Source: Chitinilyticum aquatile DSM 21506 (lineage in GTDB: Bacteria > Pseudomonadota > Gammaproteobacteria > Burkholderiales > Chitinibacteraceae). Taken from it: a stretch of DNA of 64,000 nt. Shown here piece after piece: positions 17,504-27,286 of this stretch. Each line of letters opens with the position of its first letter. Within the stretch, counting starts at the first letter, position 1. Both the position numbers and the translations under genes were made by a program. The DNA lies in assembly GCF_000430805.1 (NCBI RefSeq), contig NZ_KE387259.1, positions 372,001-436,000 of the forward strand. The letters run 5' to 3'. The notes beneath the pieces are model-generated. The model saw only the letters and a list, made by a program, of their open reading frames with translations, was not told where the DNA came from and searched no databases.

Positions 17504-18535
17504 ATGGAACAAGCGAATCATTTCAAGCTGGGCCTTTTCGTGCTGGTCGCCGCACTGGCGCTTGGCGCGCTGCTGCTCCTGATCGGTGGCAACCAGCTGG
17601 GCCGCAATACGGTCTTGCTGGAGAGCTACTTTGATGAGTCCGTGCAGGGCATCGATGTCGGTTCGAAGGTCAAGTTTCGCGGCGTGGTCGTCGGCGAGGT
17701 CACCGCGCTCGGCTTCAGCTACGAACGCTACCAGCAGAATCTGGCTCCGCAGGACCGCAAGCAGTACGTGATGATCCAGGCCAAGGTCAACAACGCGATG
17801 TTTGCCAACACCCCGGTGGCAAAACAGCAGCTTGCCAGCGAAATCCGGCGCGGCCTGCGCGTCAAGCTGACGCCACAGGGGCTGACCGGAACGGCCTACC
17901 TCGAAATCGACTACCTGAATCCGGCCAGCAACCCGCCCATTCCTGTGAGCTGGACGCCGGACAACATCTATATTCCGTCGGCACGCAGCACCGTGCAGCA
18001 GATTCTTGGCGGGGCACAGGACTTGCTGGGGCGCATGGAGCGCCTGCCACTGGAGCAGACTGTCGACAACCTGAACCGGCTCCTGAGCACAACCAACCAG
18101 AAACTCGACAAGATGCCACTGGAACAGATCACCCAGCGCACCGATCGCATTCTGGCCGAGCTCGAAAAAGTACCGGTCAGAAGCATTGCCAGCGATACGG
18201 CCGCCGTCATGGCCGACCTGCGCCAGAGCAGTACCAGGCTCAACACCATACTGGCCGACCCCGCACTGGCCTCCGCCCCGGCGGACATCGCCGCGGCCGC
18301 CCGCCGCACGCGGCAGCTGCTCGACAAGCCCGAGCTGGAATCCGCCATCCAGCGGCTGGACAGCACGCTGGCCAGACTGGATAGACTGCTGGGCAGCCGT
18401 GAGGCCGAGCTCGGCGCCACACTGGATGATCTGCGCACAGCCAGCATCCAGCTCAAAGGGCTGACCGAACAGCTCAATCATTATCCGGGCAGCCTGCTGG
18501 CCAACCCGCCCCCCGTCTATCAGCCTCCAAAATGA
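17504..18535 (+). CDS. MCE/MlaD-family lipid transport protein
   Basis: Periplasm-facing substrate-binding component of the transporter. One N-terminal transmembrane helix (about residues 7-29) is followed by a single MCE domain with ESYFDESVQGIDVGSKVKF and GLRVKLTPQGLTGTAYLEIDY, and then about 190 residues predicted mainly helical, with spaced Leu repeats suggesting a coiled tube. At 343 residues it is longer than E. coli MlaD (183), resembling the longer MCE proteins paired with PqiC-like lipoproteins. The 167-bp gap upstream contains a GGGCC/GGCCC-type hairpin and the near-palindrome ATGCGATATATTGCAT near 17414, possible regulatory sites. Confidence 0.9.
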   Translation: MEQANHFKLGLFVLVAALALGALLLLIGGNQLGRNTVLLESYFDESVQGIDVGSKVKFRGVVVGEVTALGFSYERYQQNLAPQDRKQYVMIQAKVNNAMFANTPVAKQQLASEIRRGLRVKLTPQGLTGTAYLEIDYLNPASNPPIPVSWTPDNIYIPSARSTVQQILGGAQDLLGRMERLPLEQTVDNLNRLLSTTNQKLDKMPLEQITQRTDRILAELEKVPVRSIASDTAAVMADLRQSSTRLNTILADPALASAPADIAAAARRTRQLLDKPELESAIQRLDSTLARLDRLLGSREAELGATLDDLRTASIQLKGLTEQLNHYPGSLLANPPPVYQPPK

Positions 18536-19137
18536 CCAAACCACTAAAGCTCTCGCTACTCGCCCTGCTCTTCAGCCTGCTGATCGCCTGCAGCCTGCGC
18601 CCGCCGGCGGCTGAACCCAGCGGCTACCTGCTCACCGCAACCCGTCCAGCTACGGCAGCAACGGGGCACGGCGAACTGGTGCTCATGCCGCTGGAAAGCG
18701 CACGCCCCTTCGGTGACCGCATGCTGGTGTACCGCGAAAGCGACCAGCGATTCGTGCAGGATTTCTACCACGTATTCCTCGCACCACCGACCGAGAACAT
18801 CGGACAGCGCATGCAGGGCTGGCTGCAGCAGGCCGGCTACACCCTGGCGCGCCCCGGCGGCGAAGGCACGCAAAGCCATCGGCTGCTGCAAGCCCGCATT
18901 GACGCCATGTATGTCGATGTGCGACAACCGAAGGCTCCCGCAGCGGTTCTCGGCTTGCAGATCAGGCTGCTTCAGGGCAGCGGTGACAACAAGACGCTGG
19001 CCAGCTGGCAGCTGGAGATACGCGAGCCACTTTCCAGCGCTGATGCAGACCCTGCCGTGCAGGGACTCGATCGGGCGCTGGCTCGCGCACTGATGCAGCT
19101 TGAAGAAAAACTCGGGCAGACACGCCTGGCAAACTAG
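18532..19137 (+). CDS. PqiC-like ABC transport auxiliary lipoprotein
   Basis: Predicted outer-membrane lipoprotein completing the MCE transport bridge. The 201-residue product begins with a signal peptide and a lipobox ending in IAC-S near residue 21, followed by a domain of the ABC-type transport auxiliary lipoprotein family (PqiC type) with FGDRMLVYRESDQRFVQDFYHVFLAPP-like spacing (landmark near residue 61). Its ATG overlaps the stop of the MCE gene (ATGA), so it belongs to the same unit. Last gene of the cassette; fliA follows after 59 bp. Confidence 0.85.
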   Translation: MTKPLKLSLLALLFSLLIACSLRPPAAEPSGYLLTATRPATAATGHGELVLMPLESARPFGDRMLVYRESDQRFVQDFYHVFLAPPTENIGQRMQGWLQQAGYTLARPGGEGTQSHRLLQARIDAMYVDVRQPKAPAAVLGLQIRLLQGSGDNKTLASWQLEIREPLSSADADPAVQGLDRALARALMQLEEKLGQTRLAN

Positions 19138-19196
19138 CGCCGGGCCGAAACACTCGACTAAACTGCCTGAACAAGACCGGACACCGCCAACCCAGC

Positions 19197-19940
19197 ATGG
19201 CTCATAAAGCCTTATCTCTCTATCGCAGCACCCAGCTCACCAGTGAAGACGAACGGGTGCGCCAGCACGCGCCACTGGTGCGGCGCATTGCCTATCACAT
19301 GATCAGCCGGCTGCCGGCCAGCGTCGAGGTCGATGACCTGATCCAGGTCGGCATGATGGGTCTGATGGAAGCCGCGCGAAATTTCGATCCGGATGCCGGC
19401 GTGCAATTCGAAACCTATGCGTCGCAGCGCATCCGCGGCGCCATGCTGGATGAATTGCGCAGTGCCGACTGGCTGCCACGTCAGGCCCGCCGCAACATGC
19501 GCGAGATCGAGGCGACCCTGCACAAGCTCGAACACGCGCTTGGCCGCGCGCCCAGCGAAAGCGAAATCGCCGAGGCCATGGGCATCCCGCTGACCGAATA
19601 CCAGGACATGCTGCACGACGCCCGCGGCCATCAGCTCGTCCACTATGAGGACTTCGGCGACAGCGAAGACAATGACCAGCTTGACCAGTACACCGCGGAT
19701 GACAGCAGCAATCCACTGGACATGCTGAGCGACCTGCGCTTTCGCCAGCAGCTGATCGACGCCATCAAGCTGCTGCCCGAACGCGAACAGCTGCTGATGG
19801 CGCTCTATTACGACGAAGAGCTCAACCTGAAGGAAATCGGCGCCGTCCTTGGCGTCACCGAATCCCGCGTCTGCCAGTTACACAGCCAGGCCGTTGCCCG
19901 TCTGCGGGCAAGGCTGCAGGGCTGGCTCACCTCCCGCTAG
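19197..19940 (+). CDS. fliA: Flagellar sigma factor FliA (sigma-28)
   Basis: Directs RNA polymerase to late flagellar and chemotaxis promoters. The 247-residue product has region 2 (HAPLVRRIAYHMISRLPASVEVDDLIQVGMMGLMEA in part; starts near residue 24), region 3 with RRNMREIEATLHKLEHALGR-type spacing, and region 4 ending LKEIGAVLGVTESRVCQLHSQ. In polar flagellates fliA usually follows flhG directly; here the four-gene lipid-transport cassette lies between. No anti-sigma FlgM is encoded nearby. Confidence 0.96.
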   Translation: MAHKALSLYRSTQLTSEDERVRQHAPLVRRIAYHMISRLPASVEVDDLIQVGMMGLMEAARNFDPDAGVQFETYASQRIRGAMLDELRSADWLPRQARRNMREIEATLHKLEHALGRAPSESEIAEAMGIPLTEYQDMLHDARGHQLVHYEDFGDSEDNDQLDQYTADDSSNPLDMLSDLRFRQQLIDAIKLLPEREQLLMALYYDEELNLKEIGAVLGVTESRVCQLHSQAVARLRARLQGWLTSR

Positions 19941-19950
19941 GCTTCCACCC

Positions 19951-20694
19951 ATGGACAAGATCAGCATCCTCGGCATCATCCTCGGCCTTGCAGCCATCCT
20001 GCTCGGCCAGTATCTGGAAGGCGGCAGCATCTCGTCGCTGATTCAACTCACGGCATTCCTGATCGTGATCGGTGGCACCGTCGGCGCAGTCATGCTGCAA
20101 ACCCAGCCGCGTCACTTTCTGGCGGGCCTGCGCATGCTGCAATGGGTCTTCGTCGCCCCCAAACACGACTTCCGCCGCCAGCTCGGCATTCTTGTCAACT
20201 GGGGCCAGCAGGCCCGCCGCGGCGGTTTGCTCGCACTGGAAGCCTACATCAAGAGCGAAAAAGACCCTTACGTGAAACGTGCACTGCAAATGGTCGTCGA
20301 CGGCGCCGAGCCGGAAACCATTCGCAAGGCGCTGGAGCTGGAAGTCGATGCCTTTGACCTGCAGGCACGCGCCAGTGCGCGCATCTGGGAATCAGCCGGC
20401 GGCTATTCGCCCACTTTCGGCATTCTGGGTGCCGTCATGGGGCTGATTCACGTCATGGAAAACCTCTCCGACCCGTCCAGGCTCGGCGCCGGCATCGCGG
20501 TCGCCTTTGTTGCCACCATCTATGGCATCGGGATTGCCAACCTGCTGTTCCTGCCGATCGCCAACAAGCTCAAGACGCATATCCAGCGTGAAGTCACTTA
20601 CCGCGAGATGCTCATGGATGGCATGGTCAGCATTGCCAATGGTGAAAACCCGCGCCTGCTGGAAAACCGCCTGGCCGGCTACCTGCAGCACTAG
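19951..20694 (+). CDS. motC: Flagellar stator protein, MotC/PomA type
   Basis: Inner-membrane proton or sodium channel subunit that drives rotation. Start is at MDKISILGIILG (ATG 19951); the open frame extends back into fliA but that part is not MotA-like. The 247-residue product has four hydrophobic segments and the MotA-family signature in the second half (GYSPTFGILGAVMGLIHVM, then IAVAFVATIYGIGIANL). Closest in style to Pseudomonas MotC, which sits after fliA with its partner motD. No MotB/MotD gene follows here: the next gene is ftsK, 180 bp away. Confidence 0.9.
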   Translation: MDKISILGIILGLAAILLGQYLEGGSISSLIQLTAFLIVIGGTVGAVMLQTQPRHFLAGLRMLQWVFVAPKHDFRRQLGILVNWGQQARRGGLLALEAYIKSEKDPYVKRALQMVVDGAEPETIRKALELEVDAFDLQARASARIWESAGGYSPTFGILGAVMGLIHVMENLSDPSRLGAGIAVAFVATIYGIGIANLLFLPIANKLKTHIQREVTYREMLMDGMVSIANGENPRLLENRLAGYLQH

Positions 20695-20749
20695 AGCCTC
20701 TGCATGGCGGGTTTGCCCAGCTGTGTTTCATCAGCAAGAAATCCAGCTC

Positions 20750-20797
20750 GTATATATCCAGAGCCCTTGATTTCAAATGGCTGCAGACTCATACCCA
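20750..20797. repeat. GTAT...ATACCC palindromic repeat, copy B
   Basis: Between motC and ftsK. Outer ends GTATATATCC and ATACCC; inner arms AGCCCTTGA and TCAAATGGCT with two mismatches, then CTGCAG. Same family as copy A. It lies upstream of the ftsK promoter, closing off the flagellar unit. Confidence 0.7.
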
Positions 20798-20813
20798 TGA
20801 ATATGCAGTTTTC

Positions 20814-20842
20814 TTCGAACTGTATCGGCCTGCCGGTATAAT
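20814..20842 (+). promoter_or_regulatory. Predicted sigma-70 promoter for ftsK
   Basis: A perfect -10 hexamer TATAAT at 20837-20842 lies 33 bp before the ftsK ATG, with a weak -35 (TTCGAA, 20814-20819) at 17-bp spacing. Confidence 0.6.
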
Positions 20843-20874
20843 CAGCCCATTACCGAGACCGCGCCCGAGTACCG

Positions 20875-23220
20875 ATGGCCCTTTTCCGCAAGAAAAACGT
20901 CGCAAACGCCTCAACCCGCGCCGCACTGCCTCCCCAGCTTGCCAATGTGCTGCGCGAATCCTGGTGGCTGCTGCTGGTCGCTGCGGTCGTCTATCTCTGC
21001 ATTGTCCTGTTCACCTATCACCCCGGCGATCCGGGCTGGTCCAACAGCGTGGAACGTCCCATACAGAACCGGGGCGGCAGTCTTGGCGCCTGGATTGCCG
21101 ACGTGCTCCTGTCACTGTTCGGCATGTCGGCCTGGTGGTGGATTCCCTTCTGTTTTGCCGCAATCTGGTGGGGCTATCGGCGCATCGACCGTGTTGCAAC
21201 CGAGTCGTCGCGTCCGGTGCTGCTCCTCAGCTGCACCGGCTTTCTTTTCATTCTCTGCGCCAGCGCCAGCATCGAAGCGCTGCGCTTTTATACGCTGACA
21301 CCACCTCTCCCCCAGTCGGCCGGCGGCATGATCGGCTTCTGGATCGGCAGCATTCTGCTGCAAGGACTCGGCTTCAGTGGCGCCACCCTCGCCGCCATCG
21401 TCATGTTCTGCGTCGGTGTTTCACTGTTTACCGGTCTGTCCTGGCTGCGCGTAATGGAAGTTCTCGGCACAGCGCTTGAAATCAGCGGGGTCTGGCTGAT
21501 CCAGCGCATTCAGGCCGCACGCGACCGCCACATTGGCAAGGCCGCTGCCCGCCAGCGCGACAAGAAAGTCACCGTCGAGAAAAAGCGCCAGGAAGACAAG
21601 GCGCCGCTGATCATCGAAGAGCCGCAACTGGCAGTCCCCGTTGCCAAGGCAGTCACCAAGGCGGAAGAAAAACGGGTTGTCGAAGCCAGAAAACAGGCCC
21701 AGCAACCGATGCTGTTCGATGACCTTCCCTTGGGCAGCAGCCCCGACCTGCCTTCGCTCAAGCTGCTGGCGCCCGCGCCTGCAGCGCAGGAGTCGGTCAG
21801 CAAGGAAACCATCGAATTCACCTCGCAGCTCATCGAGCGCAAGCTGGGTGACTTCAACGTCGAGGTCAAGGTCATTGCAGCCTACCCCGGCCCGGTCATC
21901 ACCCGCTACGAGATTGATCCCGCTACCGGCGTCAAGGGTAGCCAGATCGTCAACCTGATGAAGGATCTGGCACGCGCGCTGGGGCTGGTATCGATCCGCG
22001 TCGTCGAAACCATCCCGGGCAAGACCTGCATGGGACTGGAATTGCCGAACCCGACGCGGCAGATGATCCGCCTCTCCGAAATTCTCTCGTCCGAGCCCTT
22101 CCACGGTCAGGCCTCGAAACTGACACTCGCGCTCGGCAAAGACATCACCGGCAAGCCCATCGTCACCGATCTGGCCAAGGCGCCGCACCTCTTGGTCGCC
22201 GGCACCACCGGCTCGGGCAAGTCGGTCGGCGTGAACGCGATGATCCTGTCGATGCTTTACAAGGCCACGCCGGACGAGGTCAGATTCATCATGATCGACC
22301 CGAAGATGCTCGAATTGTCGATCTATGAAGGCATTCCGCACCTCTTGGCGCCGGTCGTCACCGACATGAAGCTCGCCGCCAACGCGCTGAACTGGTGCGT
22401 GGCGGAAATGGAAAAGCGTTACCGGCTGATGAGCCATCTGGGTGTGCGCAATCTGGCCGGCTACAACGCCAAGATCAAGGACGCGGAAAAGCTGGGCCAG
22501 AAGCTCACCAACCCGTTCACGCTGACGCCGGATAATCCCGAGCCGCTGGAGCACCTGCCGTTTATCGTGGTGGTGGTCGACGAGTTCGCCGACCTGATGA
22601 TGGTGGCCGGCAAGAAGATCGAGGAACTGATCGCGCGGCTGGCACAAAAGGCGCGCGCGGCCGGCATCCACCTGATTCTCGCCACCCAGCGGCCGTCGGT
22701 GGACGTGATCACCGGGCTGATCAAGGCCAATATCCCGACACGGATTGCCTTCCAGGTATCAAGCAAGGTCGACAGCCGCACGATTCTGGACCAGATGGGC
22801 GCGGAAGCCCTGCTGGGGCAGGGCGACATGCTCTACCTGCCGCCGGGCACCGGCTACCCGCAGCGCGTGCACGGCGCCTTTGTCGCGGATGATGAGGTGC
22901 ATCACGTCGTCGAGTATTTGAAACAATTCGGCGAACCGGATTACGTCGACGGCATTCTCAACGGTGGTTTTGACGCCGAAAGCGCGGGGGGCGGATCGGC
23001 CGGCGGCAGCGAGGGTGGCGACGAAAGCGACCCGCTCTACGACGAAGCCGTGGCCTTTGTACTGAAAAGCCGCCGCGCATCGATTTCGAGCGTGCAAAGA
23101 CAGCTCAGAATCGGCTACAATCGCGCCGCACGGCTGATCGAGCAGATGGAAATGGCAGGACTGGTCAGCGCGATGGAGACCAACGGCAACCGTTCCGTGC
23201 TTGCCCCTCCACAGGAATAG
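20875..23220 (+). CDS. ftsK: DNA translocase FtsK
   Basis: Septal ATP-driven DNA pump that clears chromosome ends and activates XerCD recombination. The 781-residue product has four N-terminal transmembrane helices (within residues 25-215), a short charged linker to about residue 270, the motor domain with Walker [11 protein letters not shown] near residue 443 and Walker [11 protein letters not shown], and a C-terminal gamma winged helix ([19 protein letters not shown]) that reads polarity sequences. Length matches the short-linker form common in betaproteobacteria. Own promoter likely; monocistronic by spacing. Confidence 0.97.
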   Translation: MALFRKKNVANASTRAALPPQLANVLRESWWLLLVAAVVYLCIVLFTYHPGDPGWSNSVERPIQNRGGSLGAWIADVLLSLFGMSAWWWIPFCFAAIWWGYRRIDRVATESSRPVLLLSCTGFLFILCASASIEALRFYTLTPPLPQSAGGMIGFWIGSILLQGLGFSGATLAAIVMFCVGVSLFTGLSWLRVMEVLGTALEISGVWLIQRIQAARDRHIGKAAARQRDKKVTVEKKRQEDKAPLIIEEPQLAVPVAKAVTKAEEKRVVEARKQAQQPMLFDDLPLGSSPDLPSLKLLAPAPAAQESVSKETIEFTSQLIERKLGDFNVEVKVIAAYPGPVITRYEIDPATGVKGSQIVNLMKDLARALGLVSIRVVETIPGKTCMGLELPNPTRQMIRLSEILSSEPFHGQASKLTLALGKDITGKPIVTDLAKAPHLLVAGTTGSGKSVGVNAMILSMLYKATPDEVRFIMIDPKMLELSIYEGIPHLLAPVVTDMKLAANALNWCVAEMEKRYRLMSHLGVRNLAGYNAKIKDAEKLGQKLTNPFTLTPDNPEPLEHLPFIVVVVDEFADLMMVAGKKIEELIARLAQKARAAGIHLILATQRPSVDVITGLIKANIPTRIAFQVSSKVDSRTILDQMGAEALLGQGDMLYLPPGTGYPQRVHGAFVADDEVHHVVEYLKQFGEPDYVDGILNGGFDAESAGGGSAGGSEGGDESDPLYDEAVAFVLKSRRASISSVQRQLRIGYNRAARLIEQMEMAGLVSAMETNGNRSVLAPPQE

Positions 23221-23221
23221 C

Positions 23222-23243
23222 GTGCAAAACCACACTTTTGCAC
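23222..23243. terminator. Hairpin after ftsK
   Basis: Perfect 8-bp inverted repeat GTGCAAAA...TTTTGCAC immediately downstream of the ftsK stop. There is no long T-run, so termination is only suggested. Confidence 0.4.
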
Positions 23244-23271
23244 ATTTCCGACGGCAAACCCGACGACGGGC

Positions 23272-23301
23272 TTGAGTACCACGGCAAGAACGTGGTATAA
23301 A
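23272..23301 (+). promoter_or_regulatory. Predicted promoter of rpmB-rpmG
   Basis: TTGAGT at 23272-23277 and TATAAA at 23296-23301, 18 bp apart, 40 bp before the rpmB ATG. The spacer carries an inverted repeat ACCACG...CGTGGT (23278-23283, 23291-23296) that could be an operator or chance. Confidence 0.65.
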
Positions 23302-23340
23302 TGCCGTCTTTTCCCAGCTTCAGAATTTCAGGAAAGCATC

Positions 23341-23574
23341 ATGGCACGAGTATGTACAGTCACCGGCAAGCGCCCGATGACAGGGAATAACGTTTCCCAC
23401 GCCAACAACAAGACCAAGCGTCGTTTCCTCCCGAACCTGCAATCGCGCCGTTTCTGGGTTGAAAGCGAAAATCGCTGGGTACGCCTGCGCGTATCCAACG
23501 CCGCCCTGCGCACCATCGATAAAGTTGGCATCGATGTTGTTCTGGCAGATCTGCGCGCCCGTGGCGAGCTGTAA
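23341..23574 (+). CDS. rpmB: 50S ribosomal protein L28
   Basis: Ribosomal large-subunit protein, 77 residues from the ATG at 23341 ([20 protein letters not shown]), preceded by AGGAAAG. The frame continues upstream to 23272 but that part is not L28. Typical L28 spacing [14 protein letters not shown] and a C-terminal [13 protein letters not shown]. First gene of the usual rpmB-rpmG pair. Confidence 0.98.
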   Translation: MARVCTVTGKRPMTGNNVSHANNKTKRRFLPNLQSRRFWVESENRWVRLRVSNAALRTIDKVGIDVVLADLRARGEL

Positions 23575-23590
23575 TCAGAGGTAAATCCAA

Positions 23591-23746
23591 ATGCGTGACA
23601 AGATCAAGCTCGAATCCACTGCTGGTACCGGTCATTTCTACACCACGACCAAGAACAAGCGTACCATGCCGGAAAAGATGGAAATCAAGAAGTTCGATCC
23701 CGTTGCCCGCAAGCACGTGATCTATAAGGAAACCAAGCTGAAGTAA
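23591..23746 (+). CDS. rpmG: 50S ribosomal protein L33
   Basis: A 51-residue protein ([20 protein letters not shown]... ending YKETKLK) matching the cysteine-free L33 form. It starts 16 bp after rpmB with GAGGTAAAT upstream and is followed by an intrinsic terminator. Absence of the two CXXC pairs means it is the zinc-independent version, and I see no second copy here. Confidence 0.97.
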   Translation: MRDKIKLESTAGTGHFYTTTKNKRTMPEKMEIKKFDPVARKHVIYKETKLK

Positions 23747-23774
23747 TTCAGTTGCTGGTGACCATACTCGAAGA

Positions 23775-23800
23775 CCCCGCCACGGCGGGGTTTTTCTTTT
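23775..23800 (+). terminator. Terminator of rpmB-rpmG
   Basis: CCCCGCC and GGCGGGG separated by AC, followed by TTTTTCTTTT. Strong intrinsic terminator. Confidence 0.9.
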
Positions 23801-23961
23801 TGACGCCGGGAAACGGATATCCCCGGCAAGCAAGCAGCGGGCACTGATTCCATTTGCACGTAGCACTGACAATATCCGTGACATAGTCAGCACCAAGCAT
23901 CATACCCATCAAGGGATACTTCCCCAGCCCTGCAAGTAAAAGGCCTGCAAGCCAATACCCT

Positions 23962-24849
23962 CTAAGGCAAATCCCAAACCTGCCGCAGACTGGCTTTGAG
24001 CATGCCGATTACTGGGTCATTTTCCCGCTCGGCCGAATAAATGAATTGCAACGGCGCACGCGTAGCCAGTTCGCCACCACGCCACAGCACGATCGAGCCG
24101 TCCGCGGCATAGCGCCGCGCCGTGCGCTCGGCCAGCACGGCAACACCAACCCCCGCCTTGATCAGCTCCAGCAGTGTCGCCTCTTCATCGAACTCGCCCA
24201 CCTTCAGCGGCGCGATATTCTGGCTGCGCCACAGTTCCTGCGTGATGTCCGCCAAGCTGCTGAATTGCGAGACACCAAGCCATGGTGCCTTGCCCAGCAC
24301 CTTCCAGTCGGCGTTGGCCAGCTCTACCGCCATTTGCGGCGGCAACGCCACGCAGAAGCCGACCTCGGACAAGGGCAGCGTATTGACGTTCTGGTAAGGA
24401 TTGCGCCCCAGATAAAACCCGGCGTCGATGGTTTTCTTGCGCACCTCATTGAGCACGCTCACCGAAACGCCGTGCGTGGTTTCGACCGTAATCAGCGGAT
24501 GGCGCTGGCGCAGCAGCGCCAGCCAGGGGCCGATCTTGAGGCGCGCGGCGACGCCGATCGTCCCGATCCTCACCTTGCCCCGCGGCTCGCCCTGCAATGA
24601 TTTGGCCTTGTGCAGCAGATTGCGCCCCAGCGCCAGGATGTTCTCCGCATCCGGCAGCAGCAGCTTGCCCGCCTCGGTGAGCTGGACACCTCCGGGATAG
24701 CGCTCGAACAAGGGCATGCCGAATTCTTCTTCCAGCGCCTTGATCTGGGCCGTGACGGCCGGCTGGGACAGGTGGAGCAGTTCGGCCGCCTGGGTCAGGT
24801 GCCCCTGCTGCGCCACGGTAACAAAGGTACGCAACTGGTAGATTTCCAT
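23962..24849 (-). CDS. LysR-family transcriptional regulator
   Basis: DNA-binding regulator, 295 residues from the ATG at 24849 (MEIYQLRTFVTVAQQGHLT). The first 60 residues form the winged helix-turn-helix (AAELLHLSQPAVTAQIKALEEEF), the rest the periplasmic-binding-like effector domain. The open frame to 24966 is discarded as non-family sequence. It is transcribed away from the DUF485-actP-DUF294 acetate genes, separated by 235 bp, so control of that operon is plausible but not shown. The 215 bp between its end and rpmG contain an ACGGATAT...ATATCCGT inverted repeat (23813, 23872) and an isolated ATACCCAT motif but no gene. Confidence 0.9.
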   Translation of the reverse strand: MEIYQLRTFVTVAQQGHLTQAAELLHLSQPAVTAQIKALEEEFGMPLFERYPGGVQLTEAGKLLLPDAENILALGRNLLHKAKSLQGEPRGKVRIGTIGVAARLKIGPWLALLRQRHPLITVETTHGVSVSVLNEVRKKTIDAGFYLGRNPYQNVNTLPLSEVGFCVALPPQMAVELANADWKVLGKAPWLGVSQFSSLADITQELWRSQNIAPLKVGEFDEEATLLELIKAGVGVAVLAERTARRYAADGSIVLWRGGELATRAPLQFIYSAERENDPVIGMLKASLRQVWDLP

Positions 24850-25084
24850 GCCGCCAATCATAGGGCAAAGCCACTGGATTGTCTTGCCTGCGACCGAAAA
24901 ATGTAGTCGCCATTCTCGCGCTACACCGCATGGAGTAAGGCTGCAGCAATGCAGCATAAGGCGCAATGATTCTCCGCATCAGAATTTGCAATTAGCCTTC
25001 GTAACAAAACCTCTCATAAAGTTACAACCGGCAGCTCGCAAGGGCTGGAGATACCTATTCCATTCAAGGGCAAGGAGGTCAGGC

Positions 25085-25396
25085 ATGGATGAAGCACTCG
25101 TCGAGCGCATTCAGCAGAATCCGAAATTCAAGGAGCTGGTCCAAAAGAAAGGCGGCTTTTCCTGGTTGCTGGCGGTAGTCATGCTGGTGATTTATTACGG
25201 GTTCATTCTGGTAATCGCGTTCTCTCCCGCAACACTGGGCACCCCGCTCTCTGCAGGCTCGGTAACCACGGTCGGCATTCCTGTCGGCGTTCTCATCATT
25301 CTGTCGGCATTCGTGATTACCGGCATTTATGTGCGCCGCGCCAATACCGAGTTCGACCGTCTGACGCGCGAAGTGGTCGAGGAGGCCAAGCAATGA
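25085..25396 (+). CDS. DUF485 membrane protein (YjcH-like)
   Basis: Small two-helix membrane protein, 103 residues, of the DUF485 family found directly upstream of acetate permease genes (YjcH in E. coli). The ATG at 25085 is preceded by an excellent AAGGAGG. Helices lie at about residues 26-48 and 60-82. It overlaps actP by ATGA. The function of YjcH-type proteins is not settled; tight linkage suggests a role in ActP function or assembly. Confidence 0.92.
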   Translation: MDEALVERIQQNPKFKELVQKKGGFSWLLAVVMLVIYYGFILVIAFSPATLGTPLSAGSVTTVGIPVGVLIILSAFVITGIYVRRANTEFDRLTREVVEEAKQ

Positions 25397-27204
25397 TCCG
25401 CAAAACCCTGCAATCCCTGAGCGCCTCGGCGCTGCTGGCACTGGTATCAGCCCAGAGCTGGGCCGCCGGCTCGATTGATGGCGCCGTCACCAAGCGCGAC
25501 CTGAACTGGCACGCCATCATCATGTTCTTCATCTTCGTGGCGTTTACCCTGGGGATTACCTACTGGGCCGCACGCCGCACCCGCTCTGCCAAAGACTTCT
25601 ACGCAGCTGGCGGCGGTATTTCCGGCTTCCAGAACGGTCTGGCGATTGCCGGCGACTATATGTCGGCCGCTTCTTTCCTCGGCATTTCCGCGATGGTGTT
25701 CGACAAGGGCTACGACGGCCTGATCTACTCGATCGGCTTCCTGGTCGGCTGGCCGGTGATCACCTTCCTGGTGGCCGAACGCCTGCGCAATCTCGGCAAG
25801 TACACCTTTGCCGACGTGGCCTCCTACCGCCTTGGCCAGACTCCGGTGCGCAGCTTTGCCGCCACCGGTACGCTGGTCGTTGTTGCCCTTTACCTGATCG
25901 CACAGATGGTCGGTGCCGGCAAGCTGATCCAGTTGCTGTTCGGCATGGATTACACCTATGCCGTGGTTCTGGTCGGCATCCTGATGGTGCTCTACGTGAT
26001 GTTCGGCGGCATGCTGGCGACAACCTGGGTACAGATCATCAAGGCCATCCTGCTGCTGTCCGGCGCGTCCTTCATGGCCTTCATGGTGCTCAAGCACAGC
26101 GGTTTCAGCTTCGAAAACATGTTTGCACAGGCAGTCGAAGTGAAAAACATGGCCGCACAGGCTCTGGCAGCCAAGGCAGCCACGGCATCGGAAGTTGCCG
26201 CTGCTGCCGTTGCCAGCAATGCAGCGGACGCCTCCGCTGCCGTTGCCAGCGCAGCCGCAGCAGCGAAAGCTGCCGATGCCGCCGCCAAAGTGAATATCAT
26301 GGCGCCGGGTGGTCTGGTATCGAACCCGATCGACGCAATCTCGCTGGGTCTGGCACTGATGTTCGGTACCGCCGGCCTGCCGCACATCCTGATGCGTTTC
26401 TTTACTGTCAAGGACGCCAAGGAAGCGCGCAAATCGGTGTTCTACGCCACCGGCTTCATCGGTTACTTCTACATCCTGACCTTCATCATCGGCTTTGGCG
26501 CCATCACGCTGGTTGCCACCAATCCCGATTTCAAGGCAGCGGCAGGCGGTCTGATCGGCGGCTCGAACATGGCGGCGATTCACCTTGCCAACGCGGTGGG
26601 TGGTGACTTCTTCCTCGGCTTCATCTCGGCCGTAGCTTTCGCCACCATTCTGGCCGTCGTGGCCGGCCTGACGCTCTCGGGCGCATCGGCCGTATCGCAC
26701 GACCTCTACGCCAGCGTGATCAAGAAGGGCAAGGCCAACGAAGCCGATGAAATCCGGGTTTCGAAGATCACCACGCTCTTCCTGGGTGTAGTAGCCATCG
26801 TACTGGGCATCCTGTTCGAAAAACAGAACATTGCCTTCATGGTGGGTCTCGCCTTCTCGATCGCCGCGTCGGCCAACTTCCCGGTACTGTTCCTGTCGAT
26901 GTTCTGGAAGGGGCTGACCACTCGTGGCGCGGTCATCGGCGGCGCAATCGGCCTGATCTCGGCAGTGGTGCTCATCATTCTCGGCCCGGCCGTCTGGGAA
27001 GTAACGCTCGGCAATCCGAAAGGCAGCGCACCCTTTGCCTACAGCAACCCGGCCATCTTCTCGATGACCATGGCCTTCTTCTTCACCTGGCTGATTTCGG
27101 TCATGGACAACAGCGAACAGGCACAGAATGAACGTGCCCTGTTCCTGCCACAGTTCATCCGCTCAATGACCGGCATTGGCGCAGAAGGCGCGTCCAAGCA
27201 TTAA
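25393..27204 (+). CDS. actP: Cation/acetate symporter ActP with Ala-rich insertion
   Basis: Sodium:solute symporter family protein that takes up acetate and related short acids. The 603-residue product begins with a cleavable-looking signal ([11 protein letters not shown]) as in E. coli ActP, then has about 13 helices; [22 protein letters not shown]-type spacing near residue 58 and [15 protein letters not shown] are hallmarks. E. coli ActP has 549 residues. The extra length is mostly an alanine-rich segment at about residues 250-300, made of [13 protein letters not shown]-like repeats between two helices, probably a loop. Coupled to the DUF485 gene. Confidence 0.95.
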   Translation: MIRKTLQSLSASALLALVSAQSWAAGSIDGAVTKRDLNWHAIIMFFIFVAFTLGITYWAARRTRSAKDFYAAGGGISGFQNGLAIAGDYMSAASFLGISAMVFDKGYDGLIYSIGFLVGWPVITFLVAERLRNLGKYTFADVASYRLGQTPVRSFAATGTLVVVALYLIAQMVGAGKLIQLLFGMDYTYAVVLVGILMVLYVMFGGMLATTWVQIIKAILLLSGASFMAFMVLKHSGFSFENMFAQAVEVKNMAAQALAAKAATASEVAAAAVASNAADASAAVASAAAAAKAADAAAKVNIMAPGGLVSNPIDAISLGLALMFGTAGLPHILMRFFTVKDAKEARKSVFYATGFIGYFYILTFIIGFGAITLVATNPDFKAAAGGLIGGSNMAAIHLANAVGGDFFLGFISAVAFATILAVVAGLTLSGASAVSHDLYASVIKKGKANEADEIRVSKITTLFLGVVAIVLGILFEKQNIAFMVGLAFSIAASANFPVLFLSMFWKGLTTRGAVIGGAIGLISAVVLIILGPAVWEVTLGNPKGSAPFAYSNPAIFSMTMAFFFTWLISVMDNSEQAQNERALFLPQFIRSMTGIGAEGASKH

Positions 27205-27227
27205 GCAACATAAGAGTTCCAGCAGCA

Positions 27228-27258
27228 CGACAACGCCCTGCCCAGCAGGGCGTTGTCG
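27228..27258 (+). terminator. Hairpin after actP
   Basis: Perfect 13-bp inverted repeat (CGACAACGCCCTG and complement) with a 5-base loop, 23 bp after the actP stop. No T-run follows, so it may be a weak terminator or mRNA-stabilising stem. Confidence 0.6.
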
Positions 27259-27286
27259 CATCCCCGCATGGCCTACACTGGAAACC

